Part shown: one piece after another, positions 16,841 to 27,560 of the stretch
Position numbering within the stretch: position 1 is the first letter of the stretch
How the letters are laid out: each line of letters begins with the position of its first letter
Source of the DNA: Zhongshania sp.
GTDB taxonomy: Bacteria > Pseudomonadota > Gammaproteobacteria > Pseudomonadales > Spongiibacteraceae
Direction: 5' to 3'
Length of the DNA: 64,000 nucleotides
NCBI RefSeq assembly: GCF_029212375.1
Contig: NZ_JARGNU010000005.1
Coordinates: 1-64,000 of the forward strand
Position numbers and translations under genes: made by a program
The notes under the pieces: model-generated
Seen by the model: only the letters and a program-made list of their open reading frames with translations
Databases searched by the model: none
Told to the model about the DNA's origin: nothing

Positions 16841-19800
16841 CTAGACAAACTCAAAATCATTACATTTAAGGCCTGAATAGCTATACCCAACTGTGAATTC
16901 GGCTTCGTCTCCGCTTTCTAATAAAGAAAAATTATCTTCTCCAATATCGCTTTCGTGTAGCATTATTGGCAGTGAAAGTCGATTTATAGTAAAGAACCCG
17001 TAGGAAGCAGCGCGTTTGAGCATTCTGCCTCTTACGCGAACTGGTACCCCGTCTTTTGAGTAATGGTCTCTGATGGTGATTCTTGACGAATGTGAAACTC
17101 GCGCTCGTCGCAGTCCCGGAAATATTCCCTCAGCTTTTTGTATTAGTTTCTGATCGTTGGACTCTAATGCAAATCTTGCGAACCAGAATTGAGCTTCATG
17201 GTTTTGATCTCCTGGACTAAAAGATCTCTGAAAGAAATAGCACAGTTCTTCGTTGTCGGCATTTCCCGAATCCCTTAGGGTCTTAGCCAATGCGAAGTTT
17301 ATTCGATGATCAGATCTGCGTTTTTCTTGAGCGCTTCTTAATATTTTCAGTGCAGAATCGTAATCGCCGCTGTCTTGGTAATGTTTTGCTAGCCGTATTG
17401 CAACGAATGGATCGCGATTGTCTTGCTCAAAAGCGCTTTTTAGGGCTCCGATCGCTCTTGGCTTATCTTTGAGGATTGAGGCGAAATGCGCCTCAAGTGT
17501 AAGTAGCCCGGCTTCAGAAGGAAACCTTCCCTTACTATCGCTTAATAATTTCTCGGCTTCCCTGATTGCATGATCAATTACTCTGTCAGGTATTTTGTCA
17601 TCTGCTAGCAGATCTTCTAAATCATCTAGAGCTAGTTTTACTAAAACTGAATAGATTGCAGTAGTGTAACCATTTCTTTGGGCTAGGTTGGAGAGTATTG
17701 ATCTGGCTTCCCTCCTGTATTTGGCTCGGAGAGCCAGGTCTGTGACGCTATCTGCCCACGAGCGCCACACGACGGCTGTGCTATGTAGAATAGAATTGTC
17801 ATGCGGCGCTTTCGAACGGGCCTCTCCAAGGAGTTCTATTGCTTCGCGATGATTACCATTGTCTCTAATTCGCTCATAATTCGCCATCTGTTGAAGAATG
17901 TAGGGTTCCCTTCCAATCGTCTCTAAGGCCTGGTCGTAAATGCCTTTAATGTCACCGTAGTCACTGAATAGCTCGATAAGACTTTTTGCTCTTATCAGCA
18001 AACGCAGAGATTGCTTATCGGTTTCAAATGCTACATTTAAAGCGCCGATGAGTCTAATGTACTCATGATAACGGTCTAGTTGATTTTTAAATGCGGAGTT
18101 AAAGACGATTTCAGCGATTTCAGGATGGCGCGCAAAGTAGTGGACGTCGTGGTCTGTTTTTCCCGATGAGAGTACGACGTTCTGGAGGGGGAGGAAAAAG
18201 TCATTTTGGAATTTTTCAAAAGTTATGCCTGCGATTCTTGATATAAGTCCTGCACGTACGGGGACGCGAAGTCGATTTAATACACATATTGTGCGATAGA
18301 GCAGTTTTGCGTCGCTTGGTTCAAGTGACTCGTATTCGTCTTGAATTATGTCCTCAAAGCGTTTTCCTAGTGTAACTTCATGAAGAGCTACTAATAGCTG
18401 TCTACCAAACGCTTCCGAGAATTTTTGTTCTCTTTCGGCTTGCGAAAGAGGCTTTAGTGCTGGGCCGAGGCAATCGTATTTTTCGAGCAGTAAAACTAGG
18501 TCTCTTATTTCTCGTTTTCCTAGGTATGGAAGTGTGAATTCATCTGTTAAGAATGGTTCAAGAAGTTCTTCGCATTTAGTGTGCCACTCAGCATATCTTT
18601 CCGCAGATACAATTGTTACTGGGATCTCCGAAGAGCGTAATTTCCTAATTAAGTTTGATATCGCTATTGCATTGTCAGAGGCATTATCCCAAAAGATAAA
18701 TATTCGTTCGCGAGTTCTTTTGTAAAGAATACTTAGGATTTCAAAATTTACGTTGCCGGAAGAGCTGATATATATGCAGAGGCGACCACTTGTTATTGCT
18801 GCGTCATAGCTCAAGCGTCGGAGGAGTATTGTTTTTCCTGAACCGGCTTCGCCTTTGATTAAGTAAAAGTTTACTAACCCGAGGCGATCTTCCTCTGTCG
18901 ACTCAATAATTTCTGAAAGAAGCTTTTTCCCTAGAGTTCTTTTAACATCGAGTTCGTTGGCGATAGGAAACCAATCTAGGCCTGCACCACTATAAAAAGT
19001 TGAAGGTTCTCCGGCGCCTGTATCCATTGATGGATGAATATATTCAGCATCGTTTTCGAAAAACGTTAGGATTTCTGCGTCTGGTTCAGTGCGCTCGACA
19101 AATTTTGATTGAATCGCATGCTCTCGAGGAGGGATGATCATCGACAAGCTTCGTTCTGTTTTTGATACTCTGTTATCTAAAGCATTAATGAACTCGGCGA
19201 GACCACAGTTAATCACCGTCACTCTTTTGGATGCCCAAAAGTCAATCTCAGGTTGTTTTGATCCGGGTTTGACAAGATAGTATCGTGGTCTTCCATGAAG
19301 GCATTCTTTGTCCACCATTGTAATTATTTGACGGATGTTGGCGTCCTTTAAGCTATGCCCTACGAATACCATTGTATTCTCAAATGCCACTTGATATAGG
19401 TAGTTAAACAACCCTTTTCTTTTGTCCATATAGTCATTGTACTGTTCAACTGTAAGGATCAGCGGAAGGTCTTTGTCGCGATGCCTTGTTATACATCCGT
19501 GTAATTTTATTAGTGGAACATGTAGTTCGGTACGACTGCTTTCATCAATGCCGTCGTTTTGGGAGATTATGGGCCGGCACTCCTGTAGTCGAGCGGGCTG
19601 CGCCTTATAGCTATCCTCGATCAGAAGGTCATAATTTGTAGTGAATAAAGCTCTCCATTTAAATAATGGTATTTTTTTGTGAAAATCAGCCGGCTTAATT
19701 CCGATAAACTGATCGGCTACAAACTGTTGGAATTGGATTAATCCAGCTTGAGATATCGCCAGCTCAGAAACAAATTGAAGACTTTCCTCTTTGTATTCAC

Positions 19801-19963
19801 CGCCTAAAAATTGAGCGCATATAATGCTCTTTAGGTCGTCTCCAAGTAGTAATTTTTTATCTGAGGGGAATTCGGCCCCGAATAATGCTCCAGACCCAAA
19901 AAGAAGTGCTACTCGTCCACGCTTTATCTCTTGAACTAAGTGATCATGTTGCACTAGCGGCAT
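16841..19963 (-). CDS. SIR2-STAND NTPase-TPR protein with C-terminal cold-shock-like OB domain (putative antiphage defence)
   Basis: A 1040-aa protein. Residues 1-265 form a SIR2-like NAD+-binding domain: LLFGSGA (20-26), FTTNYD (107-112), IKLHG (152-156) and VGHSLKDANIRQI (201-213). A P-loop NTPase follows: GEAGSGKT at 371-378 and Walker B-like IFIFWDNA at 421-428, then a winged-helix region to about 630. Residues ~680-945 are helical pairs of TPR type. The last ~70 residues (VRVRGRMLKRAASYGFFTI... SDIGEDNFSLLESGDEAEFTV) look like a cold-shock/OB domain. SIR2-STAND proteins (Avs5-like) deplete NAD+ on phage sensing; this role is inferred. GAGG lies 7 nt before the ATG. Monocistronic, AT-richer than the flanks. 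Confidence 0.85.
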   Translation of the reverse strand: MPLVQHDHLVQEIKRGRVALLFGSGALFGAEFPSDKKLLLGDDLKSIICAQFLGGEYKEESLQFVSELAISQAGLIQFQQFVADQFIGIKPADFHKKIPLFKWRALFTTNYDLLIEDSYKAQPARLQECRPIISQNDGIDESSRTELHVPLIKLHGCITRHRDKDLPLILTVEQYNDYMDKRKGLFNYLYQVAFENTMVFVGHSLKDANIRQIITMVDKECLHGRPRYYLVKPGSKQPEIDFWASKRVTVINCGLAEFINALDNRVSKTERSLSMIIPPREHAIQSKFVERTEPDAEILTFFENDAEYIHPSMDTGAGEPSTFYSGAGLDWFPIANELDVKRTLGKKLLSEIIESTEEDRLGLVNFYLIKGEAGSGKTILLRRLSYDAAITSGRLCIYISSSGNVNFEILSILYKRTRERIFIFWDNASDNAIAISNLIRKLRSSEIPVTIVSAERYAEWHTKCEELLEPFLTDEFTLPYLGKREIRDLVLLLEKYDCLGPALKPLSQAEREQKFSEAFGRQLLVALHEVTLGKRFEDIIQDEYESLEPSDAKLLYRTICVLNRLRVPVRAGLISRIAGITFEKFQNDFFLPLQNVVLSSGKTDHDVHYFARHPEIAEIVFNSAFKNQLDRYHEYIRLIGALNVAFETDKQSLRLLIRAKSLIELFSDYGDIKGIYDQALETIGREPYILQQMANYERIRDNGNHREAIELLGEARSKAPHDNSILHSTAVVWRSWADSVTDLALRAKYRREARSILSNLAQRNGYTTAIYSVLVKLALDDLEDLLADDKIPDRVIDHAIREAEKLLSDSKGRFPSEAGLLTLEAHFASILKDKPRAIGALKSAFEQDNRDPFVAIRLAKHYQDSGDYDSALKILRSAQEKRRSDHRINFALAKTLRDSGNADNEELCYFFQRSFSPGDQNHEAQFWFARFALESNDQKLIQKAEGIFPGLRRARVSHSSRITIRDHYSKDGVPVRVRGRMLKRAASYGFFTINRLSLPIMLHESDIGEDNFSLLESGDEAEFTVGYSYSGLKCNDFEFV

Positions 19964-20306
19964 TCTTTGACCTCATCCTAAGGTTGATAATTTCGTATTA
20001 CGATTAACTTGATTTTATTTGCGAAACGGGCCCTATTGTTGCGAAAGAGTTGTAGGGCGCTGTTCCGTGATTATGACTATTTTCTTTAATTTTTAGTTTA
20101 AAAGACTTCTATTCGAAAGTGGCTTTATTTTGTAACTACATGACTATTTATAAGTAAAAGACCACTTTAGGTGGCCTTTTTGACGATCTTGGAATATTCT
20201 CTCTATCGTGAACTGGGGCACCTTAACGCTATAGTATTTAGATTCTTGAAGATTGTCTCCGAGGAATAAGCATTCTCGCAAGAACTCGTTTCCCCACTTA
20301 TCAGTT
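19964..20306. other. Promoter region of the SIR2-STAND gene and right island border
   Basis: AT-rich; no gene supported. It contains the right copy of the island-flanking repeat (20152-20216). Confidence 0.5.
20152..20216. repeat. Island-flanking degenerate direct repeat, right copy
   Basis: AAGTAAAA, a short hairpin CCAC-TTTA-GGTGG followed by CCTTTTT (plus-strand terminator-like), then GAATATTCTCTCTA and GAACTGG. Same order and orientation as 11588-11656, about 8.5 kb away. Confidence 0.6.
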
Positions 20307-20435
20307 TTACTTCTTTGTGGACTTACTAGGTTTTAAGCTAGGAGTATTTCCTGGAGTGGTTTTGTTGTCGCGTCGACGTTGATCGGGTTTTCCAGTCGAT
20401 TTGGCTGTTGGTTTCGGGCCGGGTTTAAGTGCCAT
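20307..20435 (-). CDS. 42-aa very basic protein, unknown function
   Basis: The product starts MALKPGPKPTAKSTGKPDQR and ends PSLKPSKSTKK: rich in Lys, Pro, Thr, no hydrophobic core, likely disordered. AAAGGA lies about 8 nt before the ATG at 20435. The pattern of a well-placed ribosome site and a lysine-rich, in-frame, compact product supports a real small gene. Its composition is like that of the 83-aa protein at 16232-16483, and both have TAGTGA pairs upstream. Confidence 0.5.
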   Translation of the reverse strand: MALKPGPKPTAKSTGKPDQRRRDNKTTPGNTPSLKPSKSTKK

Positions 20436-20784
20436 AATGCTTTTCCTTTAACGTTTAATGGTAAGTCGAACATACATCATGTTGTTGACACTGGTTTGTC
20501 TGTTCATTAGATAGTAATAGGCTGGTATTCACATGCACCTATCTATTCGGTATATGTACTTTGTTCGGCTTATTACCAATCAGCCGACAACCATCATTTC
20601 TTTCATGTGATAGCTCTATATTTCTGGGTACTCAAGAAAAGCACTGCAATACTTTAAGTCTCTCATTGCAATGCTATATCCAGAGCTTAAAATCAATTCT
20701 CTCGCTTTTGTCTAACCCCTTGCGGGATCATCACTAGTGACAAAATGTCGTTCTCTAGTGAGAATTGCCGGATGTCACTTGTAC
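20436..20784. other. Intergenic region downstream of nrdB with TAGTGA pair
   Basis: No gene or clear terminator for nrdB. Two TAGTGA repeats, 21 bp apart (20735-20740 and 20756-20761), lie 300 bp upstream of the 42-aa gene. Confidence 0.4.
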
Positions 20785-22023
20785 CTACCAAGTCAACGCC
20801 CCACCAGTCTGATACTCAATAACCCGCGTCTCAAAGAAGTTTTTCTCTTTACGCAAGTCCATGATTTCGCTCATCCATGGGAATGGGTTTTGCGCGCCGG
20901 GGAATTGTTCTTTTAAGCCGAGCTGGCTTAGGCGGCGGTTGGCGATGAATTGGAGGTATTCTTCCATCATGCCGGAGTTCATGCCGAGTACGCCGCGGGG
21001 CATTGAGTCTTTGGCGTATTCGATTTCGAGCTGCATGCCTTCAACGATCATTTGGGTCACTTCGCCTTGGAATTTTTCGCTCCATAGGTGTGGGTTTTCC
21101 AGTTTGATTTGGTTGATCATGTCGATGCCGAAGTTCAGGTGCATAGACTCGTCGCGGAGTATGTACTGGAACTGTTCGGCGATGCCGGTCATTTTGTTGC
21201 GGCGGCCCATAGACAGAATTTGGGTGAAGCCGCAGTAGAAGAAGATGCCTTCGGTGACGGCGTAGAAGCCAATCAGGTTGCGGAGCAGTTCCTGGTCGGT
21301 TTCTGGGGTGCCGGTGTGGAAGGTGGGGTCGCCCAATGCGTGGGTGTGCTGCAGGCTCCACGCCGCTTTTTTGGCGATGGAGGGCAGTTCGCGATACATA
21401 TTGAACACTTCGGCTTCGTCCATGCCCAGCGACTCTACGCAGTACTGGTAGGCGTGGGTGTGAATGGCTTCTTCAAAGGCTTGGCGCAGCAAGTATTGGC
21501 GGCACTCTGGGTTGGTGATGTGACGGTATACCGCCAGTACCAAGTTGTTGGCAACCAAGGAATCGGCCGTTGAGAAGTAACCCAGTGAGCGCATGATGAT
21601 GCGGCGCTCGTCGTCGGTAAGGCCTTCTGGATTTTTCCACATGGCGATGTCGGCGGTCATGTTTACTTCTTGGGGCATCCAGTGGTTGGCGCAGCCGTCG
21701 AGGTATTTCTGCCATGCCCAGTCGTACTTAAAGGGTACGAGCTGGTTGAGGTCGAGATGGCAGTTGATGATGCGCTTGTCTTCTACCCGCAAACGGGCCG
21801 CGCCCATTTCCAGTTCTTCTAAACCGGCGGCTACGTCTAGGCTTTCGAGAGCAGCGTTGGCTTTGTCGAGAATAGCTTGGTCGACAGCAGCGGCGCTGTC
21901 TTCGCTATTCATGGTGTTCAGTGCAGCCGATACCACAGGCTCCGCTGTTTTAGGGGCTTGGGGTTTGGCAGCTGGCGCTTTGGCAGGTGCTTCTTCTTTA
22001 TCGAACTCATCCCAACTTAACAT
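20785..22023 (-). CDS. nrdB: Ribonucleoside-diphosphate reductase class Ia, beta (radical) subunit
   Basis: A 412-aa NrdB. It holds the diiron centre and tyrosyl radical needed by NrdA to make dNDPs. Residues 1-75 are an Ala/Pro-rich N-terminal extension as in pseudomonads. The metal-ligand and radical region is [18 protein letters not shown] (183-200; radical Tyr probably 192) and the second ligand cluster is [15 protein letters not shown] and [11 protein letters not shown] (Glu and His ligands). The C-terminus ([15 protein letters not shown]) is the tail that docks on NrdA. GAGG lies 7 nt before the ATG. It is downstream of nrdA, separated by 90 bp that carry a heptad repeat. Confidence 0.97.
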   Translation of the reverse strand: MLSWDEFDKEEAPAKAPAAKPQAPKTAEPVVSAALNTMNSEDSAAAVDQAILDKANAALESLDVAAGLEELEMGAARLRVEDKRIINCHLDLNQLVPFKYDWAWQKYLDGCANHWMPQEVNMTADIAMWKNPEGLTDDERRIIMRSLGYFSTADSLVANNLVLAVYRHITNPECRQYLLRQAFEEAIHTHAYQYCVESLGMDEAEVFNMYRELPSIAKKAAWSLQHTHALGDPTFHTGTPETDQELLRNLIGFYAVTEGIFFYCGFTQILSMGRRNKMTGIAEQFQYILRDESMHLNFGIDMINQIKLENPHLWSEKFQGEVTQMIVEGMQLEIEYAKDSMPRGVLGMNSGMMEEYLQFIANRRLSQLGLKEQFPGAQNPFPWMSEIMDLRKEKNFFETRVIEYQTGGALTW

Positions 22024-22057
22024 TTTATAACCTCAATATTCTTTTATATGTGTTTTT

Positions 22058-22087
22058 CGTCAGACGCCTGACGTCGGACGTCAGACG
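22058..22087. repeat. Heptad intergenic repeat, GGACGTC type, inside the nrdA-nrdB gap
   Basis: Units CGTCAGACG, CCTGACGTCGGACGTC and AGACG make a near-palindrome with 7-bp periodicity. It lies between the nrdA stop and the nrdB ribosome-binding site, so it is transcribed with the operon and can fold. Confidence 0.7.
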
Positions 22088-22113
22088 AAGGGGCTCTTTC
22101 GAACCCCGCCGCT

Positions 22114-25011
<2,898 letters not shown>

Positions 25012-25179
25012 GATATCTCCGGCCCTTGCTTAAATGTCGTAAAACCGCTCTGAGTCAGTCTTATTTTGCCTCGTGAATTCCCAGTGCGGGAAGCGAGGGC
25101 TTGATGTGATACCCAAATAACACGACCTCAGAAATGTATTCCGAAAGTGTGAATAATTGTTATAAGGCTTGGGTGAAAA

Positions 25180-25259
25180 ACGCTATATATAGGGTTCGCT
25201 AAAAGCTGGGATACAAGATAATGCGGTTTGCATGTTTTCGCAAGTGCAAGATACTGTGT
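25180..25259 (-). promoter_or_regulatory. NrdR-box candidates upstream of nrdA (three, ~31-33 bp apart)
   Basis: ACGCTATATATAGGGT (25180-25195) closely fits the NrdR consensus ACACWATATATWGTGT. Weaker matches lie at 25211-25226 (ATACAAGATAATGCGG) and 25244-25259 (GTGCAAGATACTGTGT). Start-to-start distances of 31 and 33 bp, about three helical turns, are what paired NrdR boxes show. Confidence 0.75.
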
Positions 25260-25265
25260 GCCTTC

Positions 25266-25296
25266 TGTGGATAAAGTGTGGGTAAGTGGTGGGTAA
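25266..25296. promoter_or_regulatory. DnaA-box cluster upstream of nrdA
   Basis: TGTGGATAA (25266-25274) is a perfect DnaA box (complement TTATCCACA). TGTGGGTAA (25277-25285) has one mismatch and GGTGGGTAA (25288-25296) two. DnaA control of nrdAB is known in E. coli. Confidence 0.65.
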
Positions 25297-25404
25297 AAAA
25301 TGTCAATTAAGCGAGTGCCCGCGTTGTGGGCTTTTCAGCGCGATGTTGCGGGAGTGAATACATTTTTAAGCTTGGTAGACGGATTTCGCATAAAAGAAAA
25401 TATT

Positions 25405-26481
25405 TTAGCTACTTCTGGGTTTATGCTCGCCACTGTGAAGTGCTTCACGGCCAAAGGCAATGAGGTGATCGGCCTCAATATTGATTTTTACAACTTCATT
25501 AAGGGCAAAATCGCGGTGGCTGGGCAAGAGCGCTTCTACGTGGCTGCCAGTAGGCAGGCGTAGGGTGTAAAGGGTTGCACTGCCAGAAAATACTTTCTTT
25601 TTGATGGTGGCGCTAATGCCGCCAAAATCGCTGAGCACAACGTCGTCGGGGCGCAGTAATACTTCGACGGGGGTGCCTTGTGGCCACGCGTAGGCGCGGT
25701 TACCCATTAGGGTGCCAAGCTCCGTGGTAACGGTATTCAGTTCGGCGCCGATCACCCCTGGCAAGAAGCTGCCTTCGCCGATAAAGTCGGCCACCAAGCG
25801 ATTGCTGGGCTCGTGGTAGAGATTAAAGGGCGTGTCCCACTGTTGTAGCTTGCCGTTGTAGAGCAGGCCAATATTGTCGCTGAAGGCAAAAGCCTCGAGC
25901 TGGTCGTGGGTGACGAGTATGGCGCTGATGCCCAGCTCTTTAAGGATGTCGCGCACCTCTAAACTCAGGCGCTTGCGCAGTTCGGCGTCGAGATTGGAAA
26001 AGGGCTCGTCCATTAGCAGCAGGTCTGGGCTGGGAGCAAGGGCGCGAGCAAGTGCCACTCGCTGCTGTTGGCCGCCGGAGAGTTCGTGAGGGTAGCGGTT
26101 TTCTACCCCTTCTAAGCGCACCAACTCTAGCAACTGTTTTACCTTGTGCTGCTGGGCTTGATTACTCTGTTTGCTAAGGCCAAAGCGAATATTGTCAAAC
26201 ACGTTTAAATGGGGAAACAGCGCGTAATCTTGAAACACCATGCCGATGCTGCGCTGCTCGGGAGTAATTATCTTACCCGGTTCGCTCAGGCAATTGCCGC
26301 GCAAATTTACCGTGCCCATAGTGAGTGGCTGAAAACCGGCAATGGCGCGCAAAATAGTGGTTTTGCCGCAGCCGCTGGGGCCGAGCAGGCTGCAAATATC
26401 GCCGTCGTTAACGTGAAAGCTAACATTGTCGACCACGGAGATGCCTTCGTATTGGCATTGGATGTTTTTTACCTGCAACAC
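25405..26481 (-). CDS. Orphan ABC transporter ATPase, FbpC/AfuC-like
   Basis: A 358-aa ATPase subunit of the iron(III)/sulfate/polyamine-type importer class (MOI family). Walker A GPSGCGKT near residue 34, Q-loop VFQDYALFPH, signature LSGGQQQRVALARAL, Walker B LLLMDEP and switch LVTHDQ. The C-terminal ~110 residues form the TOBE-type regulatory domain (VEVLLRPDDVVLSDFGG). No permease or binding protein is adjacent, so partners are elsewhere. The start is GTG with a weak ribosome site. In Pseudomonas an ABC ATPase also sits beside argF, from memory. Confidence 0.85.
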   Translation of the reverse strand: MLQVKNIQCQYEGISVVDNVSFHVNDGDICSLLGPSGCGKTTILRAIAGFQPLTMGTVNLRGNCLSEPGKIITPEQRSIGMVFQDYALFPHLNVFDNIRFGLSKQSNQAQQHKVKQLLELVRLEGVENRYPHELSGGQQQRVALARALAPSPDLLLMDEPFSNLDAELRKRLSLEVRDILKELGISAILVTHDQLEAFAFSDNIGLLYNGKLQQWDTPFNLYHEPSNRLVADFIGEGSFLPGVIGAELNTVTTELGTLMGNRAYAWPQGTPVEVLLRPDDVVLSDFGGISATIKKKVFSGSATLYTLRLPTGSHVEALLPSHRDFALNEVVKINIEADHLIAFGREALHSGEHKPRSS

Positions 26482-26500
26482 GGCTTAGAGGCCGCTGTAT

Positions 26501-26607
26501 GCTAGACGGGAGACGGAAGACGCAAAAGCGGGCGCGGCTTTGCCGCGCAATGCTGAGTCTACGGCGTAGCCGTCAGGCCTTAGCGTCTCCCGTCTCCCGT
26601 CCAGCGT
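26501..26607. repeat. Heptad intergenic repeat, GGGAGAC type, full copy
   Basis: Left arm GCTAGACGGGAGACGGAAGA (26501-26520) continuing into CGC, right arm GCGTCTCCCGTCTCCCGTCC (26583-26602). The core has smaller palindromes (GCGCGGCTTTGCCGCGC and a GGCGTAGCC). Fills the gap between the ABC ATPase and argF. Confidence 0.8.
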
Positions 26608-26618
26608 TAAGCTAAGCA

Positions 26619-27533
26619 TTAGGCCCGCGCCTTAAGCAGCAAAAACTCCATCAAGGCCTTTTGCGCGTGTAGGCGATTCTCCGCCTCGTCCCAAATTACG
26701 GTAGTGGGATCGTCCATTAGCTCGGCGCTAATTTCTTCGCCGCGTTTGGCGGGCAGGCAGTGCATATACAGGGCGTCGGGGTTGGCCAAATCCATCAGGG
26801 TGCGATTGATCTGGTAGCCCGAGAGTTTGCGGCGGCGCTCGGCTTTTTCTTCTTCCTGGCCCATGGATGCCCAGACGTCGGTAACGAGTAGGTCGGAGCC
26901 GCGAGCGGCGTCTACTGGGTCGCGGAATATTTCCACGCGGCCACCTGCTTTGGCAACGATGTCGGCGCGGGGCTCAAAGCCCTCTGGGCAGGCAACTTTC
27001 AGCTTGAAGTCAAACTGCATGGCGGCGTGAATATAGGACTGGCACATATTGTTGCCATCACCTATCCATGCAACTTGTTTGCCCTTGATGCTACCGCGGT
27101 GTTCGATAAAGGTTTGGATGTCGGCTAGCAGCTGGCAGGGGTGGTGGTCGTCGGTTAAGGCATTGATGACCGGCACGCTGGAGTGGGCGGCAAAGCGCTC
27201 AATAATGCTGTGTTCAAAGGTGCGCACCATAATAATGTCGCACATTGATGAGATCACGCGGCCGCTGTCTTCAACCGGTTCGCCTCGGCCCAATTGGGTA
27301 TCGCGGGGCGACAGGAATATAGCGTGGCCACCCAAGTGCGCCATGCCCGCTTCAAAAGAAATGCGGGTGCGAGTTGAGGCTTTCTCAAAAACCATACCCA
27401 ACACGTGGTTAGGGAATTGCACGCTGGTTTTGCGGGCTTTGTGCTCAGCTTTGAGTTGAATGGCGCGCTGCATTAGGGTTTCTAATTCAGCAGGGCTCAA
27501 ATCCATGAGGGTTAAAAAATGTCTTAATGCCAT
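26619..27533 (-). CDS. argF: Ornithine carbamoyltransferase (anabolic)
   Basis: A 304-aa cytosolic enzyme that makes citrulline from ornithine and carbamoyl phosphate in arginine synthesis. Carbamoyl-phosphate motif STRTR (in [14 protein letters not shown]), HPCQ ([13 protein letters not shown]) and the ornithine-binding [10 protein letters not shown] near the C-terminus are intact. Length is normal. It is 27 bp downstream of argD, in the same operon. AAGGTAG precedes the ATG by 5 nt. Confidence 0.97.
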   Translation of the reverse strand: MALRHFLTLMDLSPAELETLMQRAIQLKAEHKARKTSVQFPNHVLGMVFEKASTRTRISFEAGMAHLGGHAIFLSPRDTQLGRGEPVEDSGRVISSMCDIIMVRTFEHSIIERFAAHSSVPVINALTDDHHPCQLLADIQTFIEHRGSIKGKQVAWIGDGNNMCQSYIHAAMQFDFKLKVACPEGFEPRADIVAKAGGRVEIFRDPVDAARGSDLLVTDVWASMGQEEEKAERRRKLSGYQINRTLMDLANPDALYMHCLPAKRGEEISAELMDDPTTVIWDEAENRLHAQKALMEFLLLKARA

Positions 27534-27560
27534 GCGGCTACCTTTGTTGCTGAACTGGCT

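Noticed and set aside
21041-21361. Minus-strand His/Arg/Pro-rich ORF inside nrdB and other long shadow frames in GC-rich genes
   Set aside because: They overlap well-defined enzymes in other frames and have biased compositions caused by codon usage.
25300-25563. Plus-strand ORF of 87 aa upstream of nrdA
   Set aside because: Most of it is antisense to the ABC ATPase gene and the product has no recognisable pattern.
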